From positions 18,172,001 to 18,236,000 of the forward strand of contig JAEOAD010000029.1 in assembly GCA_036365145.1 (NCBI GenBank): a DNA stretch of 64,000 nucleotides. The letters are read 5' to 3'. This stretch comes from Orientallactaga sibirica. Its lineage: Eukaryota; Chordata; Mammalia; Rodentia; Dipodidae. The translations under genes and the position numbers were made by a program. A model generated the notes under the pieces. The model was not told where the DNA came from and did not search any database. It worked only from the letters and a program-made list of their open reading frames with translations. Shown one piece after another: positions 33,240-45,359 of the stretch. The first letter of the stretch is position 1; every line of letters begins with the position of its first letter.

Positions 33240-35995
33240 TAGCCATATATTTTTGTTGATCTCAATTCCTGCTAGATGGTTCCCCTTTCATGGTTTTAAC
33301 TCCCAGCAGATGTTCCACCTTGATCCTTACTAGACCAGACAATATTATTATACCTTATATGATATCATAATTGTGATTTAAAGTACTGAAGCTATATTCA
33401 TTCTACATATGGGTAAGTTTTAGTAATTTGTCATATTTACTCTCCAACAATTTGAATTCATGAAAATCCAGATCAAAAGTACTGAATAAATGACTTGTTT
33501 TCCCTTGAGGTCCAGATTTATATATAAAGCTGAGTGATTCTGTGTATCATTCAGTATATTCTTTTCCCCCTTTTGTACATTCTGAATGTTTTATAATTTG
33601 AAGACTATTCAGGTAGAACATCTGAGCTGTATTGAATTGTTGTTGGTAATTTATTGATAAATTTAGTGGTTGTGCATGGTAGCAGATCAGAGTGTATTAC
33701 AACATTCTGACATACTAAAAATAGCTAATATTTGTTTGTCATTTTGAAATTCATTATCTTAAATGACTGATAACAGGACTGTAACATGTTTGATTATGAT
33801 TCTAATTTTATGGATGAGGAAACCAGAGCTCTCGAGGCCTCTGATTTTTTTCATAATGAGTCAGCCAAGAAAGAAAGCCAGAAAAGTAGGACAAACTGAG
33901 CCTGGGAGGCCCTAAGCACAGGAATAAACAGATACAAACACTAACTCTGCTCACAATGGGCCAATCTAGAAGAATAAAGCCAATACACGCAGTTAGTCTA
34001 TATCTAGCCATCATGCAAGAGAAGACAACTGGCAAGTGGGCTGTCTACATCTTTAACCTGGAAGAATTTTGGTGGTCTCACTACTTCAAGTGAGTCCCAG
34101 GCATACCTTTGTTAAATTATGAAGAGAATAAGAAAAAAATAATGGAAAGGACACATGCTTACTTTAAAATGATCTTAATATTAGGAAGGGAAAATGTTAT
34201 AAATGAAATTCAAATGCTTCCTTGGTAACTTTCTAGAGCAGAAAAAACTTTTGGTTAAGATATATACACTTTTAAACAGGTCAAGTAATAATCCTTTCTT
34301 TCTCCCCATACTACACCCAAATATGTTTCTTTTTCTCTTTTCTTATATACCTTTGCTATATACTTTTCTTTTTCATTCTCATTTCTTTATTCCAATAACC
34401 TAATGTGCAGATTAACTTACATCCTCCTGTTATAATGTAGCATATACTTCATATTCTGTTTGTCTTGACTCTAATTTTTCTTTTTTGTTTTTGTCTAACC
34501 TAGCAACTGGATCAAAATAATCATATGATGATGACATGTCAGAACATCACACCCCATCACATCGCTTTTGCCTCTAGGTCCTGTATAAATATTTCTGTGG
34601 AATAAGTTAGTGCTTTTCTAAATTTTCATTTGTGTCTGCATACATTTTGAGGAGGCTAATGCAATATTTCTAATTCAATTTTCTGACTCTTCTCCTCAAA
34701 TTCTTTAAGTTTTGTAATCTTATGGTTCGTATACAGATAACAAGCTCATTATTAAAAAAAAGGGAATCCCTTTGTTGATTACTGGGCATGTGAATTAGCA
34801 AGTGATGTGAGACAGGGAAAAAAGAAGAGAGAGATCTGGTGAGCTCAGTGTCATAATATACAAAGGTCCCTTTTTATGCCAGGCAAGTTTTGTGGTATCT
34901 AGAGAAACTTTGATTGTCCCAACTTGGGGGGAAGCTGTGGCTTCTACCTACAATGCACAAAATAGCACTCCACAATAAAGAAATTCCCAGTGGGAAAACA
35001 CTGCCTGGTTTATGTTCTCCAAACACCTGAGGCATAAACAGTATAAAGATGAGAAGCTCTGGTTGGTAGATCAATGGGAAAGAAAAAGAGACCAGGGGTG
35101 AAGAAAGTCAAGCAGACAAGCAGTCACAGAGAGAAGGGTTAGTACAGGAAACATGGGTAGGACTGTTGCATAGGGACAGTCAATAATGGAAGCAGCATAG
35201 GAAAAATATTTTTGTGATATGAGTTAAAAGATGGTCCATTTAAATTATTATGTACTTTGAGTGTGACATTTCGGACATATATACACACATACACGCATAT
35301 GTATATACATATACAGACATACATAAAATGTGTGCATATATGTATATGCATGTGTGATGGTTTAATAAGATTGGCTCCCAACAGATATAGTAGAAACTAG
35401 TAAATAGTTCCTACAACTCTGTCACTCAGTGTTAAAGTTTCACTAAAGCCATAAATTTCCCAGCTATGAAGCAAAACTTATGGTTGTTAGAACAAACTAA
35501 GAAATTCCCATGCTTCAATACAAAAAAACTGAGTTTCTAAAAAGAACCAATACAAATATTACAGACAAACCCATATTTCCTTCCATTACAGTGTGGGGAC
35601 TCAGAACCTCTTCACTTTGAAAACAAGCACTTTTAACTTCTGATCTATCTCTCCAGCCCATTATAACCTCTCCACTTTGGCTCTCCCATTCCACAGCCTC
35701 TGCTTCAAGACAGCATAAGTTGTTAAACAAGTGAAAAGAGAACTGAAAAGCTAATGTGGAGTTCCAGTTGAAGAATGTAGCTAGTGTTACATCCCTGAGC
35801 AGCACATGGTTCTTCCTAGGAGATTTGCCTCTTTTGTTATATGCTCTGTTTGCCTTGGGATACAGATGAACATGTGAGGGAGAAGGAGATGGACATTCAT
35901 GAAATACCCCAAATAGCCAACCATTTTGAGCAAAGAAAAAAAAAAAATGTTTGAACAGTTTTTCTACTGGCTAAAACAGCGCTAAAATATGAATA
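33240..35995. other. mostly unique sequence, no gene recognised
   Basis: No gene supported. About 33740-33840 may hold a MIR-like scrap ('ttatggatgaggaaaccaga'). A CA/TA-rich microsatellite-like stretch spans 35275-35355. About 35590-35660 ends in 'gatctatctctccagccca', resembling a truncated SINE end on the minus strand. Confidence 0.4.
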
Positions 35996-36000
35996 GTGTG

Positions 36001-36350
36001 TGTGATGGTTTGAATGTGAATTTATGTCCCCCATACTCTCCTGGATTTTTGATTTAATTAATCTTCCTACTTAAGTCTCTAGCAGCTTGTTGGAGATGTC
36101 ACTGGGGTGGATCTTTTAGTCCAGCCCTAAGGTGTGTTCAGAGCCAGTTGGAGCTCTGGCTGTCAGTGTTTACTAGTGCTGGTTTCCTCTCTCTGTTATG
36201 AAAGCCTGCTGGAGTGAGCCAACTTCTTCTGCCATGATGGAACATTAACTCAATTCTGTAAGCCTGAAAAACATCTTTTCCTCCCATAAGCTGATTCTGT
36301 TCAGATGTTTGTCCCAGAGACTAGAACGTAGCTGAAAGAGTTAGCAAATT
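36001..36350 (+). repeat. MaLR-type LTR
   Basis: Starts 'tgtgatggtttgaatgtgaa', contains 'cttcctacttaagtctctag', 'gatgtcactggggtggatct', 'ctgtaagcctgaaaaacatc' and 'tgttcagatgtttgtccca'. Same subfamily as the LTR at 38702. It could be the 5' LTR of the group ending there or a solo LTR. I found no convincing target duplication. Confidence 0.75.
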
Positions 36351-36354
36351 TGAG

Positions 36355-37000
36355 GGATTCAATAGTATTTAACAACAAACTGTTACCTCAAGATGGAGTT
36401 TCAGATCTCTCCCAACTTGGCTACTCCCCCAGCTTACACCTTGCATCCTAATTATACTCCTGCTTATATTTTTACCTTATCTTTTAAATATTTTAAAGAA
36501 ATTTCTTCTAGAACATCTTAATACTTTCATCGGATCTACTAACCCAGAAGAAATAAAAACAATACTGTGCCTTCAATTATACCAGACTGTAAATTCATCA
36601 GACTGTCTGTCTGTCCCCTCTCAACAGGAAGTATTAAAATCCTGAAAATACAACTTCCGTGATCCTGTCCATATAAGAAAGCATGGAATAAAATAGTACA
36701 TTTCTGGAATTCAACATACTACTGTGTGATGTCAACAAGTCTGCCAGGAGACTGCCCACTACTATCTCATTAATTCCAGGGGAGCTAAATACTTGGCTAG
36801 CAATCCTAGAAAAAAGGAGTTCAAAAAGCTATTCTTCCTTCACTCTTACTAATCCTTCTACCCTAATTCCCCCACTGTCAACCTTCTGATTAAAAAATAA
36901 AAAAAGCTCTCCCCAAATGCTACAGGGCACCTCACTTTTCCAGAGTTTTGACTGTTGAGATGTGTTTTCCTCTATGACTTACCTCCACTTAAGTTTAATT
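36355..37000. other. unique sequence between MaLR parts
   Basis: No gene or repeat recognised. It does not resemble MaLR internal sequence. Confidence 0.4.
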
Positions 37001-37004
37001 CTTT

Positions 37005-37221
37005 TTTGAAAATATTTTATTTATTTGAGAGGGAAAAGGAGGAGAGAGACAGAAGCAGATAGATAGAGAATGGGTGTGCCAAGTCCTCTAGCCACCACAA
37101 ACAAATTCCAAATGCATATGCTACCTTGTGCATCTGGCTTATGTAGGTAGTGAGGAATTGAACCTGTGTCCTTAGGCTTTGCAGGCAAGAGATTTAACCA
37201 CTAAGTCATCTCTCCAGCCCA
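37005..37221 (-). repeat. tRNA-derived SINE
   Basis: Reverse complement of the SINE: 'ttatttatttgagagggaaa', 'gtgccaagtcctctagccac', 'taggctttgcaggcaagag', 'ctaagtcatctctccagccc'. The duplication aag(t/c)ttaattcttt lies at 36991-37004 and 37222-37235 with one mismatch. Confidence 0.88.
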
Positions 37222-37264
37222 AAGCTTAATTCTTTCTCCATAGAGATTCCTACTTGTTTCTAAC

Positions 37265-38701
37265 TTTTTCTAACAGTGTGACTGAAAATTGGTCCCAGAG
37301 AAGTGGAGTCCTTGCTGCATAAATCTGGCCATGTGGGTTTTGTTCTGTTGGTATGTGTTTGAGGGAAGAATGTGGAATGGTTTGGTACTTTGGACTGGAG
37401 AAGCCATACAGTGCTGTAAGCAGAGTTTGATAGACTATTCTGGTGAGCATTAGAATATACTAGTCACAGAGAGAATTGTTGACTGTGAAAGCTTGCCTTA
37501 TGAACTTTTAAGGAGGGTAGAGAAAAGTTTGTTGGAATTGGGCTGCTGGTGAAAAGGATGGCTACATTCTCTGTCCATGACCAAAGAGTTTGGTCAATGT
37601 TGAATTTAAAAGTAATGGACTGGTGCATTTGATAGAAATACATATCAAAAATATATAAAAGATGTATGGATTGCCACTTGGCAAATCCCAGCAAGTTTGA
37701 AATTATTGGCACTGGGACTGATTTTAGGTTCCTTAAACTGCAAGTTGATTGCCACCATTAAAGATGGGTCAACAGTTTTGCATGGAAACAATGAAAATGA
37801 TTCTTTGTGGGTTAGCTATTGAAAGGAGGTGGCTTAAAGGAAGAATTACAAAGAAGTAACCTGTTCTTCAATATAGAGATGTGTTCCAACCTGGATTTAC
37901 AAATTTTGCTATGTTATATACCTGGTACTGGTTTTGAAAGGATGAAAATTGCTAGAAAGAAAGGGTTATTGCATGTGCAAAGCCATTTTATTTTTTGAAA
38001 ATGGCCCTGGACAAAATGAACCAGAGTTGTTATTCTTGTGTGAAGACCAAGTAAGACAAATAGGTCAGCTGATCCTAGCAGCTGATGCTGAGATGCAATT
38101 GTGAAGCAGGGTTGAAATCCCTCTGTGAAGAACCACTAAGGCCATTGTATGTACATTAACTGGTTCCAGGAATTGTAGAGATGCAGAATTATGAAGCAGG
38201 GTGGAAATCCCTGTATTTTAAGCTAAGTTAGGCAGTTTTATTGAGCTATGAATGTGAACCATGGTTTGGAGCATAGATTTAAAGATGTTTTGAATTTCTC
38301 AGGACCATGGAATGGCTGCCATGGAGAGCTCCTGTCCTGACATGGAGCTTTCCCCAGGCTCTTCAGCCCAGCCTGAGGGGCAGAATTGTAACCCAGAGAT
38401 GTTTGTCTCTAAATATGTTGGACTTAAAACTTTGGACTTGTTTGCCTGCTGGTTATTGATTTTGCATTGGTCCAGTCTCCCCCTGTTATGCCTTTTACAA
38501 TGGGCATGTTTACTCTGTACCATCATAACTTCTGTTTTGATCTTATGGGGCTCACAGTTAAAAGGCAGTCTTAAATCTCAGATGAAACTTGTGATTTTTG
38601 AACAATGTTGAAATTGTAAAGACTATGGAGACCTGTGAAGTTGGACTGAGTGCACTTTGCATTGTGAGATGGTCATGAGTCTATGGGAGCCAGGGGTGGA
38701 A
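37265..38701 (+). mobile_element. MaLR internal region
   Basis: It shares ordered blocks with the internal region of the 18.57-20.43 kb element: 'tggtcccagagaagtgg' near the start, 'gtgctgtaagcagagtttga', 'agactattctggtgag', and 'gttggacttaaaactttgga' near the end. It is joined directly to the LTR at 38702. No gag-pol coding remains. The 99-codon frame at 38312-38611 is internal MaLR sequence. Confidence 0.75.
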
Positions 38702-39045
38702 TGTGGTAGTTTGAATGTGAATATATGTCCCTCATACCCTCAGGGATATTTTACTGGGGATAAGCTTCCTACTTAACTCTCCAGCACCCTGTTGGAGGAG
38801 GTGTCATGGGAGTGAATCTTTTAGTCCTAACCTAAGGTGTATAAAAAGAACAGCTTTCTTTCTGGCTGTTCATGTTTGCTGGCTGTTAGTGGTAATACAC
38901 TGTATGGATCTGTGTAAGTTCTTCTTGTGCCATAATGATAGTTTCCCTGGATTCTATAAGCCTGAAATAAACCCTTTCCTTCCACAAGCTGTTTCTGATA
39001 AAGTGTTTGTCCCAGCAATGAGAAAGTGTGGAACTAGAGTGCAGA
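38702..39045 (+). repeat. 3' LTR of the second MaLR element
   Basis: Starts 'tgtggtagtttgaatgtgaa', contains 'cttcctacttaactctccag', 'taagcctgaaataaaccctt' (polyadenylation signal) and 'gtgtttgtcccagcaatgag'. The 3' border is uncertain by about 20 bp. Confidence 0.82.
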
Positions 39046-39049
39046 TGAA

Positions 39050-39545
39050 TATGCAAACTGACAGAATAAAAAAGGAAAAAGGAAGTACATCTCACCTTTA
39101 GAATCAATAGAAATTTGAAAAAAGAACATACTGAAGTAAATTGTTTAGGAAAAACTAGCTATACATCTGCAAAAGAAAAAAGTTAAAACCTTAACTCATA
39201 CCAAATATAAAATTCGGCTGCATATAGGTTAAAGATTTAAATGCAAAACCATAAAGCTGCTAGTAGAAACAGAAGAAAAGCTCATTGATATTGATCCAGG
39301 AAATGGCATTTTGGATATGGCCCCAAATGACTCAGCAAGAAAAGCAAAGATAGAGAAATAGGATTATGTAAAACTTTAAAGCTTCTGCACAAGCAATGAT
39401 ACAATATTTTACTAGAAGATACCAGTCACAGGGCTGCATCTGAATAGGTTAAATTGGAGCATTGCAGTTCTTTGATGCACAGTTAACTGCCAGAAAAAAA
39501 GTCTACACATTAAATAAGAAACATGGGTTTTGTTGAAGATTGACT
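39050..39545. other. unique or degenerate sequence
   Basis: Scraps such as 'aaaaccataaagctgctagt', 'agaagaaaagctcattgat' and 'tttggatatggccccaaatg' run in the order of a decayed L1 ORF2 piece, but no frame survives. The call is weak. Confidence 0.35.
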
Positions 39546-39551
39546 GGCTTA

Positions 39552-39993
39552 GTCATATATCACAAGGAGATTTTAAAATACCTTAGTGTATATGTAATAT
39601 ACATGCATATTTTAATATAGATATGTATCATGATTATACATACACATACATCACAATGAGACATTTAAGACTTAAGACGTCTCATTGTAGGCTGGAGAGA
39701 TGGCTTAATGGTGAAGGCACTTCTCTGCAAAGCCTAAGGACTCACATTTGACTCTCTAGATCCCACATAAGCCAGATGCGTAAGGTGACACAAGCGTGCA
39801 AGTTTGCACATCTGCACAAGCTATGACATACATTTGGAGTTCAAATACAGTGGCCAGAGGTCCTGGCATGCCAATTCTCTCTCTCTCTCTCTCTCACTCT
39901 TAGTCTCACTCTCTCACATAAAAAAAAAAAAAAAAGGCTAGTCTATTGGGCTTGTCTCAAAAAAAAATTAAATTGTCTCCTTGTGATATAGAC
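39552..39993. repeat. nested inverted repeats around a SINE
   Basis: Outer arms: gtcatatatcacaaggaga (39552-39570) and tctccttgtgatatagac (39976-39993), an imperfect inverted pair. Inner arms: acaatgagac (39653-39662) and gtctcattgt (39679-39688), a perfect 10-bp pair with a 16-base loop. A SINE at 39690-39935 lies inside the outer arms. The arrangement resembles a small palindromic DNA element, but no family or transposase is seen. Confidence 0.6.
39690..39935 (+). repeat. tRNA-derived SINE
   Basis: Starts 'ggctggagagatggcttaat', contains 'ctctgcaaagcctaaggact', 'tctctagatcccacataagc', then a CT repeat and a poly-A tail. It starts one base after the inner inverted repeat. Confidence 0.88.
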
Positions 39994-39999
39994 AGATAA

Positions 40000-41030
40000 G
40001 CTGAAAGATGGGTGAAAGAAGGGCAAGAGTGACACAAGTGACAAGTAAACAGAAGCAGGGAAAACACAGGTGGGAGGGGAATTGGAAAGAACAAGAGGAG
40101 AGGGATAGGAAGAAGTGATTGCCAGATACAGATTATATTTAAAGATGACTAAATGAATGGTACTTAAATGTATTTATGCCAAATAAAATTTATTAGTTAT
40201 TAGACTGAACAGGGGAAACTTACTTGTTCCCTTATTGATAGAACTTTTGTCTTCAGTAGAAGAAAACCATATAAATAGTTTTCTTCACTTATAGGATATG
40301 ATATTGATACTAGAATGGTATTCTGTCCCAGACAACAAGCCTATGATGTCATGTTCCAGGCCCGGGAACAAAGAATAAGCATTTCTACTTTTATATATTT
40401 ATTCAATAAACAAATACATAATGTAGCTAAGTGTTAGGTTGTAGATTTTTATTCTTAATCTTATCTTGCTTATATTAACATGCAGCAATTCAAACATATT
40501 TGGAGGTTATTACTGATACTCTGTATCTATGCAAAAACAGAATTTTTCAATTTTAATATTTTTTGTTTATCTTAGCGAGAATCTGGAAGATGTTGGCATA
40601 AAGGAAGATGCTCACATATGCTTCCTCCATGGCCTCACTCCTAGTAGCCCCAGATATGGAACAGAGAAAATATTGGCTATTCGTCTATATATAAATGCAG
40701 AGATACTTGTAAGTAAACTTGGAAATTACTGATTACATTTGGGTATGTATTGATATCCTTACAATTAAACTTCACATCAACTTCATTCTAACTTCTATGA
40801 CCAGTATGTTCTAGCTAGTATGAGTAGGTTTTAAGTTGAGAGGAACTCAAATATGCTGGCTTCTGATGAGCCATGTATTTAGTGGAGTTATTACTTTTTA
40901 GTTGCTGTCCTCTGATAAAACAGTGTTTTGGAAACAAACACAGTCACAGGAGGTATAATCCAAACTGTTTCATGTAAGAACCATTAGGTCATGTAAAAAC
41001 ATTGAAAACAAACTAGACTATTTTACTAGG
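40000..41030. other. unique AT-rich sequence, no gene recognised
   Basis: The 67-codon frame at 40529-40732 has no recognisable domain. Nothing else identified. Confidence 0.4.
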
Positions 41031-41034
41031 AACA

Positions 41035-41330
41035 TTGTGATGTGTAATCTTAATTGCCAGCTTGATTAAATCTAAAATCACCTAGGAGACAAATGTCTGC
41101 ACATGTCTATAAATGTGCTTGGAGATTAGATTAATTTAGGTGGAAATATCTACTCTAAGCATGGGTGGCACTATCCCATAAGATGAGGTCTCAAATTGCA
41201 TATAAAGGAGAAAGCTAGCTGGGTACTAGCTTTCATTGCTCTATGCTTATTGAATGTGCACACATGACAAGCACTGCTTCAAGTTCCTGCTGCCAGGACT
41301 CCCTTGCATCTTCATTTTATTTTATTACAA
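41035..41330 (+). repeat. rodent LTR-like dispersed repeat, copy 3 (3' truncated)
   Basis: Sense copy of the family at 4150 and 10110: 'cttaattgccagcttgatta', 'aaaatcacctaggagacaaa', 'gggtggcactatcccataag', 'gttcctgctgccagg'. The 3' part with the aataaa block is missing. Confidence 0.6.
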
Positions 41331-41342
41331 TGTATCCCTTGG

Positions 41343-41602
41343 GGCTGGAGAGATGGCTTACCAGTTAAGGCACTTGCCTGCAAAACCTAAGGATCCATGT
41401 ACATCTGTCCAGATTTCTTATAAACCAGACCCACAACGTAACCCAAGAGCACAAGGTGTCACACACACAAAAGGTGGTACATGCACCTGGAATTAGATTG
41501 CAGTGGCTGGAGGCTCTTGCATGCCAATTGTTTCTCTCTCTCTCTCTCTCCCTCTCTCTCTAGCTTGCTCTGTCTCTCTTTCATAAAAAAAAAAAAAAAA
41601 AA
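41343..41602 (+). repeat. tRNA-derived SINE
   Basis: Starts 'ggctggagagatggcttacc', contains 'acttgcctgcaaaacctaag', 'agtggctggaggctcttgc', then a CT repeat and a poly-A tail. Confidence 0.88.
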
Positions 41603-41624
41603 ATACTACCCAAAGAAGTATTTT

Positions 41625-41950
41625 GGGCTAGGGAGATGGATCAGTGGGAAAAGTGTTCGCTGTGTATGCAAGAAGACCTGAGTTAGGATCCCCAGTACCC
41701 ATGTGACTGTCCAGCACAGTGGCAGTAAATAATAATCCAAGCACTGGGGAGATAGAGGCAGGTGAATTCCTGGGGCTTCCTAGTTAGTGAATCTAGTTAA
41801 ATTGGTGAATTCTAGGTTTAGTGAGACCCTGTCTCAAAAAAAAAAAAAAAAAAAAAAAAAAACTCAAAAAGGTGGAAAGTGACTGAGGAAGGCACCTTAT
41901 ACCAACCTCTAGCCACTACACACACATACATAACACTTATGCATCTCCAC
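41625..41950 (+). repeat. B4-type SINE
   Basis: Head 'ggctagggagatggatcagt', then 'aggatccccagtacccatgt', B1-like 'aataatccaagcactgggga', 'gtttagtgagaccctgtctc', a long A run, and tail 'gactgaggaaggcacc'. Confidence 0.85.
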
Positions 41951-41954
41951 ATAT

Positions 41955-42535
41955 ATTAACAGTCATAGATACATGTGTGCATACACACACAAACACAAAC
42001 GGGTTGAGGTATATCTTTAAGAAGGCCAAAGGCCTGTAGTTATGTGAATATTAATGACTGAGATGGCTTGTTGTTTTTCTCATGCTACCTTTGGCTTTTA
42101 ATAATCATTAATAATAAAAATGATGGTCATACACTTTATAGATGTATAGAATTTTCTATGACATTCTCCTGGGGATAAGAATAAAAAGAATTGAAGAAAA
42201 CTAGTATTCTGTGATTAGAAGAATTTCTTGAGTGCAAAATAAAGAGGTCATGATGTGTGCATCTGTCTGAGAACATATTTTTCAGATAAAGTATATTTAA
42301 TGCCATATAAAAATTAAACATAACTTAAGTGGATGGTACTGAACATATGTAAGTAGAAGAACAGATTACAGGGAGGGGAAAGGCCTAAGCTAGGCCATGG
42401 GAAGAGAATGCGTAAAAGAAGGGCAGGGCGAGGATCAATCAAAATTCAAGATAGTCTGAATAAGACTTATTAAACCTACTTTTTTGAATAATGGCACATC
42501 CAGAAGCTGTAGACTGTTATTAGAAAATTTTCAGT
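41955..42535. other. unique sequence
   Basis: No gene recognised. A short CA-rich stretch follows the B4. Part of 42360-42535 may belong to the L1 copy that follows. Confidence 0.35.
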
Positions 42536-42539
42536 GCCT

Positions 42540-43545
42540 GGAATGGGATACCTTCCAATGAGTTGTTGGCCAAGGAGGTCCTGATAGGCTCCAAAACATT
42601 AAAGGCTATTGCCAAGGCCCTTGGTTTCCCTTGAGAAACAGATGTAAGACCCTATTGCTGAAGACATCTCTTGCCTGAGAGGCAAGGTCACTGAGAAAGC
42701 AAGTTGGTGCTGAGCAGAAAATCTTTTCCCTGTAGACCAACCAACTGAAAGCTGGAAAAAGCTGCACTGCATGTAGCCATATGGGACACAGAAGTCATCA
42801 GCAGTGAAAACAGTGGACACTGAAAATTCAAGTTTGGCTAGACAGGCCCAATGACTGAACGGGTGCAATAGTGGCATGTCTGCTCTTGGGGAAACCAACT
42901 GCTCCATATTTGGACTGAAGGCCCTCTCTATGGGAGGGAATACATAACTGGTACTGAAAAAAAAAAAAAACAAGCAAAAGTCTATGTCAGGGGAGGCCAT
43001 GAGAATTAGGGGTATAAAACATGCTCTTGTCTGGCTGAATGTATATATTATTCCCACCAAGCTGCCCTGAAAGCACTACACTTAATGTTCATATTCACAT
43101 ATTAATACTACTCTCACTTGTGGCTAGAGAAGCTTCTCTTTTCAGATGGCGATGACCACTGGGATGACCCAAAAGGCAACATAGTGCTGAGAAGAAGGGA
43201 TGGAGGAGTGTCCAGCACTGAAACACCTCTGTCACACCCTCCAAGGCTCAGAGTCCATTGCGGAAGAGGGGGTAGAAAGCATGTAAGAGCCAAAGGAAGG
43301 GTACAACTCCTTACATTGCCACTGTCCAGACAGAAATTGGCCTCCATATCCATGACCTCACAGTGCCTACCAATACCTTAGCAAGTGCCTCATAATAGAA
43401 GAAAAAGATGATGACATCAAATTAAAAGAGAGACTAATGGAGAGAGGGAGGGGATATGAAGGGGAAAGGGGGAGGGGAGGGAAATATCATGGTGTTTTTG
43501 TATGTAAGTATAGAAGTTGTCAATAATTTTTTTTTTTTTTTAATT
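42540..43545 (+). mobile_element. L1 3'UTR fragment
   Basis: Ordered blocks shared with the other L1 3'UTRs: 'gtaagaccctattgctgaag', 'gctggaaaaagctgcactgc', a GA/G-rich 3' end ('gggaggggagggaaatatca') and a terminal 'ttgtcaataa' before a poly-T run. The 153-codon minus-strand frame at 42599-43060 and the frames at 43114-43381 are antisense or chance frames in it. Confidence 0.65.
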
Positions 43546-43791
43546 AAGCATAGCCTGGAGGAACTTGGAAAAGTGAGAGACCATCCTTGGCTGTTCCATA
43601 TCTTATCTGGAGTTTTGTTCTATAAAAATGATAAAATTACACTGAACTGAATTTTCAAAACAAAACAAAAATCATATGTGCACAAATAGCTTTCTCCAAT
43701 TAGCATTTCAGGGTGTATCATTTTAAACTCTTTGCAGCACATTCATGTCATTTACCTATGAAGATCTAATTCAGCCCAGTATGTTCTACAT

Positions 43792-43985
43792 CAGAGGTTT
43801 TCACCAGGGGATCCTCTGTCATCATGGGACATTTGACAATGTGTAGAAATTGTTTTGCTTGTCATGATTTGGGGTGAAAGTGGTGCTTGGTTCTAGTAGT
43901 CCAGGGTTTGAGTTAAACATCTTGCAATGCACAGAGAAACCCACTTCGATCAAAGAATTATTGAGCCCTACTAGCCAGGGCTAGG
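43792..43985 (+). repeat. MER5A-like hAT-Charlie DNA transposon fragment
   Basis: The order 'gaggttttcaccaggggatc', 'gggacatttgacaatgtgta', 'ttgttttgcttgtcatgatt', 'aacatcttgcaatgcacaga', 'aaagaattattgagccc' follows MER5A, a non-autonomous hAT family common to placental mammals. Moderate divergence fits its age. Confidence 0.8.
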
Positions 43986-44195
43986 TTGAACTAGACTAGG
44001 TCCTAGAAATTTAGTGGTTTATACACACAAAGTCTGCCTTCATGGTGATTACTTCCACTTAGATAATAAATATACGCAAATATGTGAAATGAAAATATAA
44101 AAACTGTTCAAAGAATTAGAAAGTGACAAGTGAAGCTGTCATTTGGGAGGAGAGGGAGGACATGGAAAAGTACCTAACACTGTATGTATGTGTGA

Positions 44196-44196
44196 T

Positions 44197-44237
<41 letters not shown>

Positions 44238-44240
44238 GAT
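44196..44240 (+). repeat. (GATA)n microsatellite
   Basis: About ten consecutive gata units followed by 'gatgatagttag'. The minus-strand 60-codon frame at 44116-44298 translates it. Confidence 0.92.
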
Positions 44241-44335
44241 AGTTAGTTAAACATGTGGCTGGACAAATTCCAAAGAGCAGACAATAATCAAGCACCATAG
44301 TTTGCAGTCACATAGCACTGAAAGATCATGCTTAC

Positions 44336-45355
44336 AATGAGATGGAAGCCAGCTCTCTGTTTGCTAGCTCTCACAGTGCTGGAAAATGCTATCTGAACTA
44401 TTGGTGGATAAAAGTTACCAACAGTGCTGTGGATTCTGTAAGTCACAAAATCAGCTCCCCAGGCAAAATGTAACCACTGGGCAACAGTGGCATCCTAGCT
44501 ATGGGATAACCAACTGCTCTCAGATGAATATGAGGTTCATTCAGTATGAGTGATACATGCCTTGTACTGAGAACCAAGTCAGAAATCTATTGGTTGGAAG
44601 GTCAAATACCTTAGAGGGAAAGTTCCACTGTACTGTAACTAAATGGAGAGGTTATGTCCATCAAAACTCTTCTAAATGAATGTTAATCCCCTTTGACCAA
44701 TTCTGTTCTCACTCTTGCTTAAAGAATATGCTTTCTAAAAAAATATTTTATATATAACAAGTTACACTCTTCTGTCCCCTTGCCCTGGTCCCTACCACCC
44801 TGGGGCTCTACCCCCTGGAATCATGATATACAGTGTAGGCTAGGAAGGGTGAAGAATTCTGGGGAAATCCATATTCATCAAAATTATAAGAAGAGAAAAT
44901 GAGTTCCTAGCACTGGACAAAGCATCTCTATCAAAACTGCCAGAACTCAGGAAACATTCCAGAGGAAGTAGCAGATTAAATGCAAGTGCTGCACTCATGT
45001 CTAGCCAGAGAGCTGCATCCAAGGAAGATTGCAGTAGACACCCAGGAGACTCAAAATTTATCAAATCAAAAAATAAGGGACTGTTGAGAGATTACAGTAA
45101 AGAAGATTTCTACCATGAGCTCTAAGAGAGTATGGAAAGAACATAAGAGACACAGATGGAAAGACTTACTGTGTGGCAATGTCCCTGACACAGATTGGCT
45201 ATTGCATTCATGACTCCATAATGATTATTGACACCCCCAGTGAGGAGGGACCTCATTGGAATGGGGCTGGGGTAGAATGCATATACCCAGTGAGAATGAG
45301 ATCAATATGCAGTATGTTCATATATTAAAGTTCTCTGAAAATTATTAAAAGAATA
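44336..45355 (+). mobile_element. L1 3'UTR fragment
   Basis: Blocks shared with the other copies: 'tagctctcacagtgctgg', 'gattctgtaagtcacaaaat', 'gggataaccaactgctctca', 'gagaaccaagtcagaa', and a 3' end with 'cattcatgactccataatga' and 'attaaagttctctgaaaatt'. No ORF2 attached. Confidence 0.65.
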
Positions 45356-45359
45356 GTTC

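Noticed and set aside
38312..38611. 99-codon frame with a hydrophobic stretch as a membrane protein
   Set aside because: Lies in the MaLR internal region, which shares blocks with the 19 kb copy and carries no host gene.
42599..43060. 153-codon minus-strand frame as a possible gene
   Set aside because: It is antisense to an L1 3'UTR fragment shared with other copies in the window.
44196..44240. GATA array as a transcription-factor site cluster
   Set aside because: A plain microsatellite with no further regulatory context.
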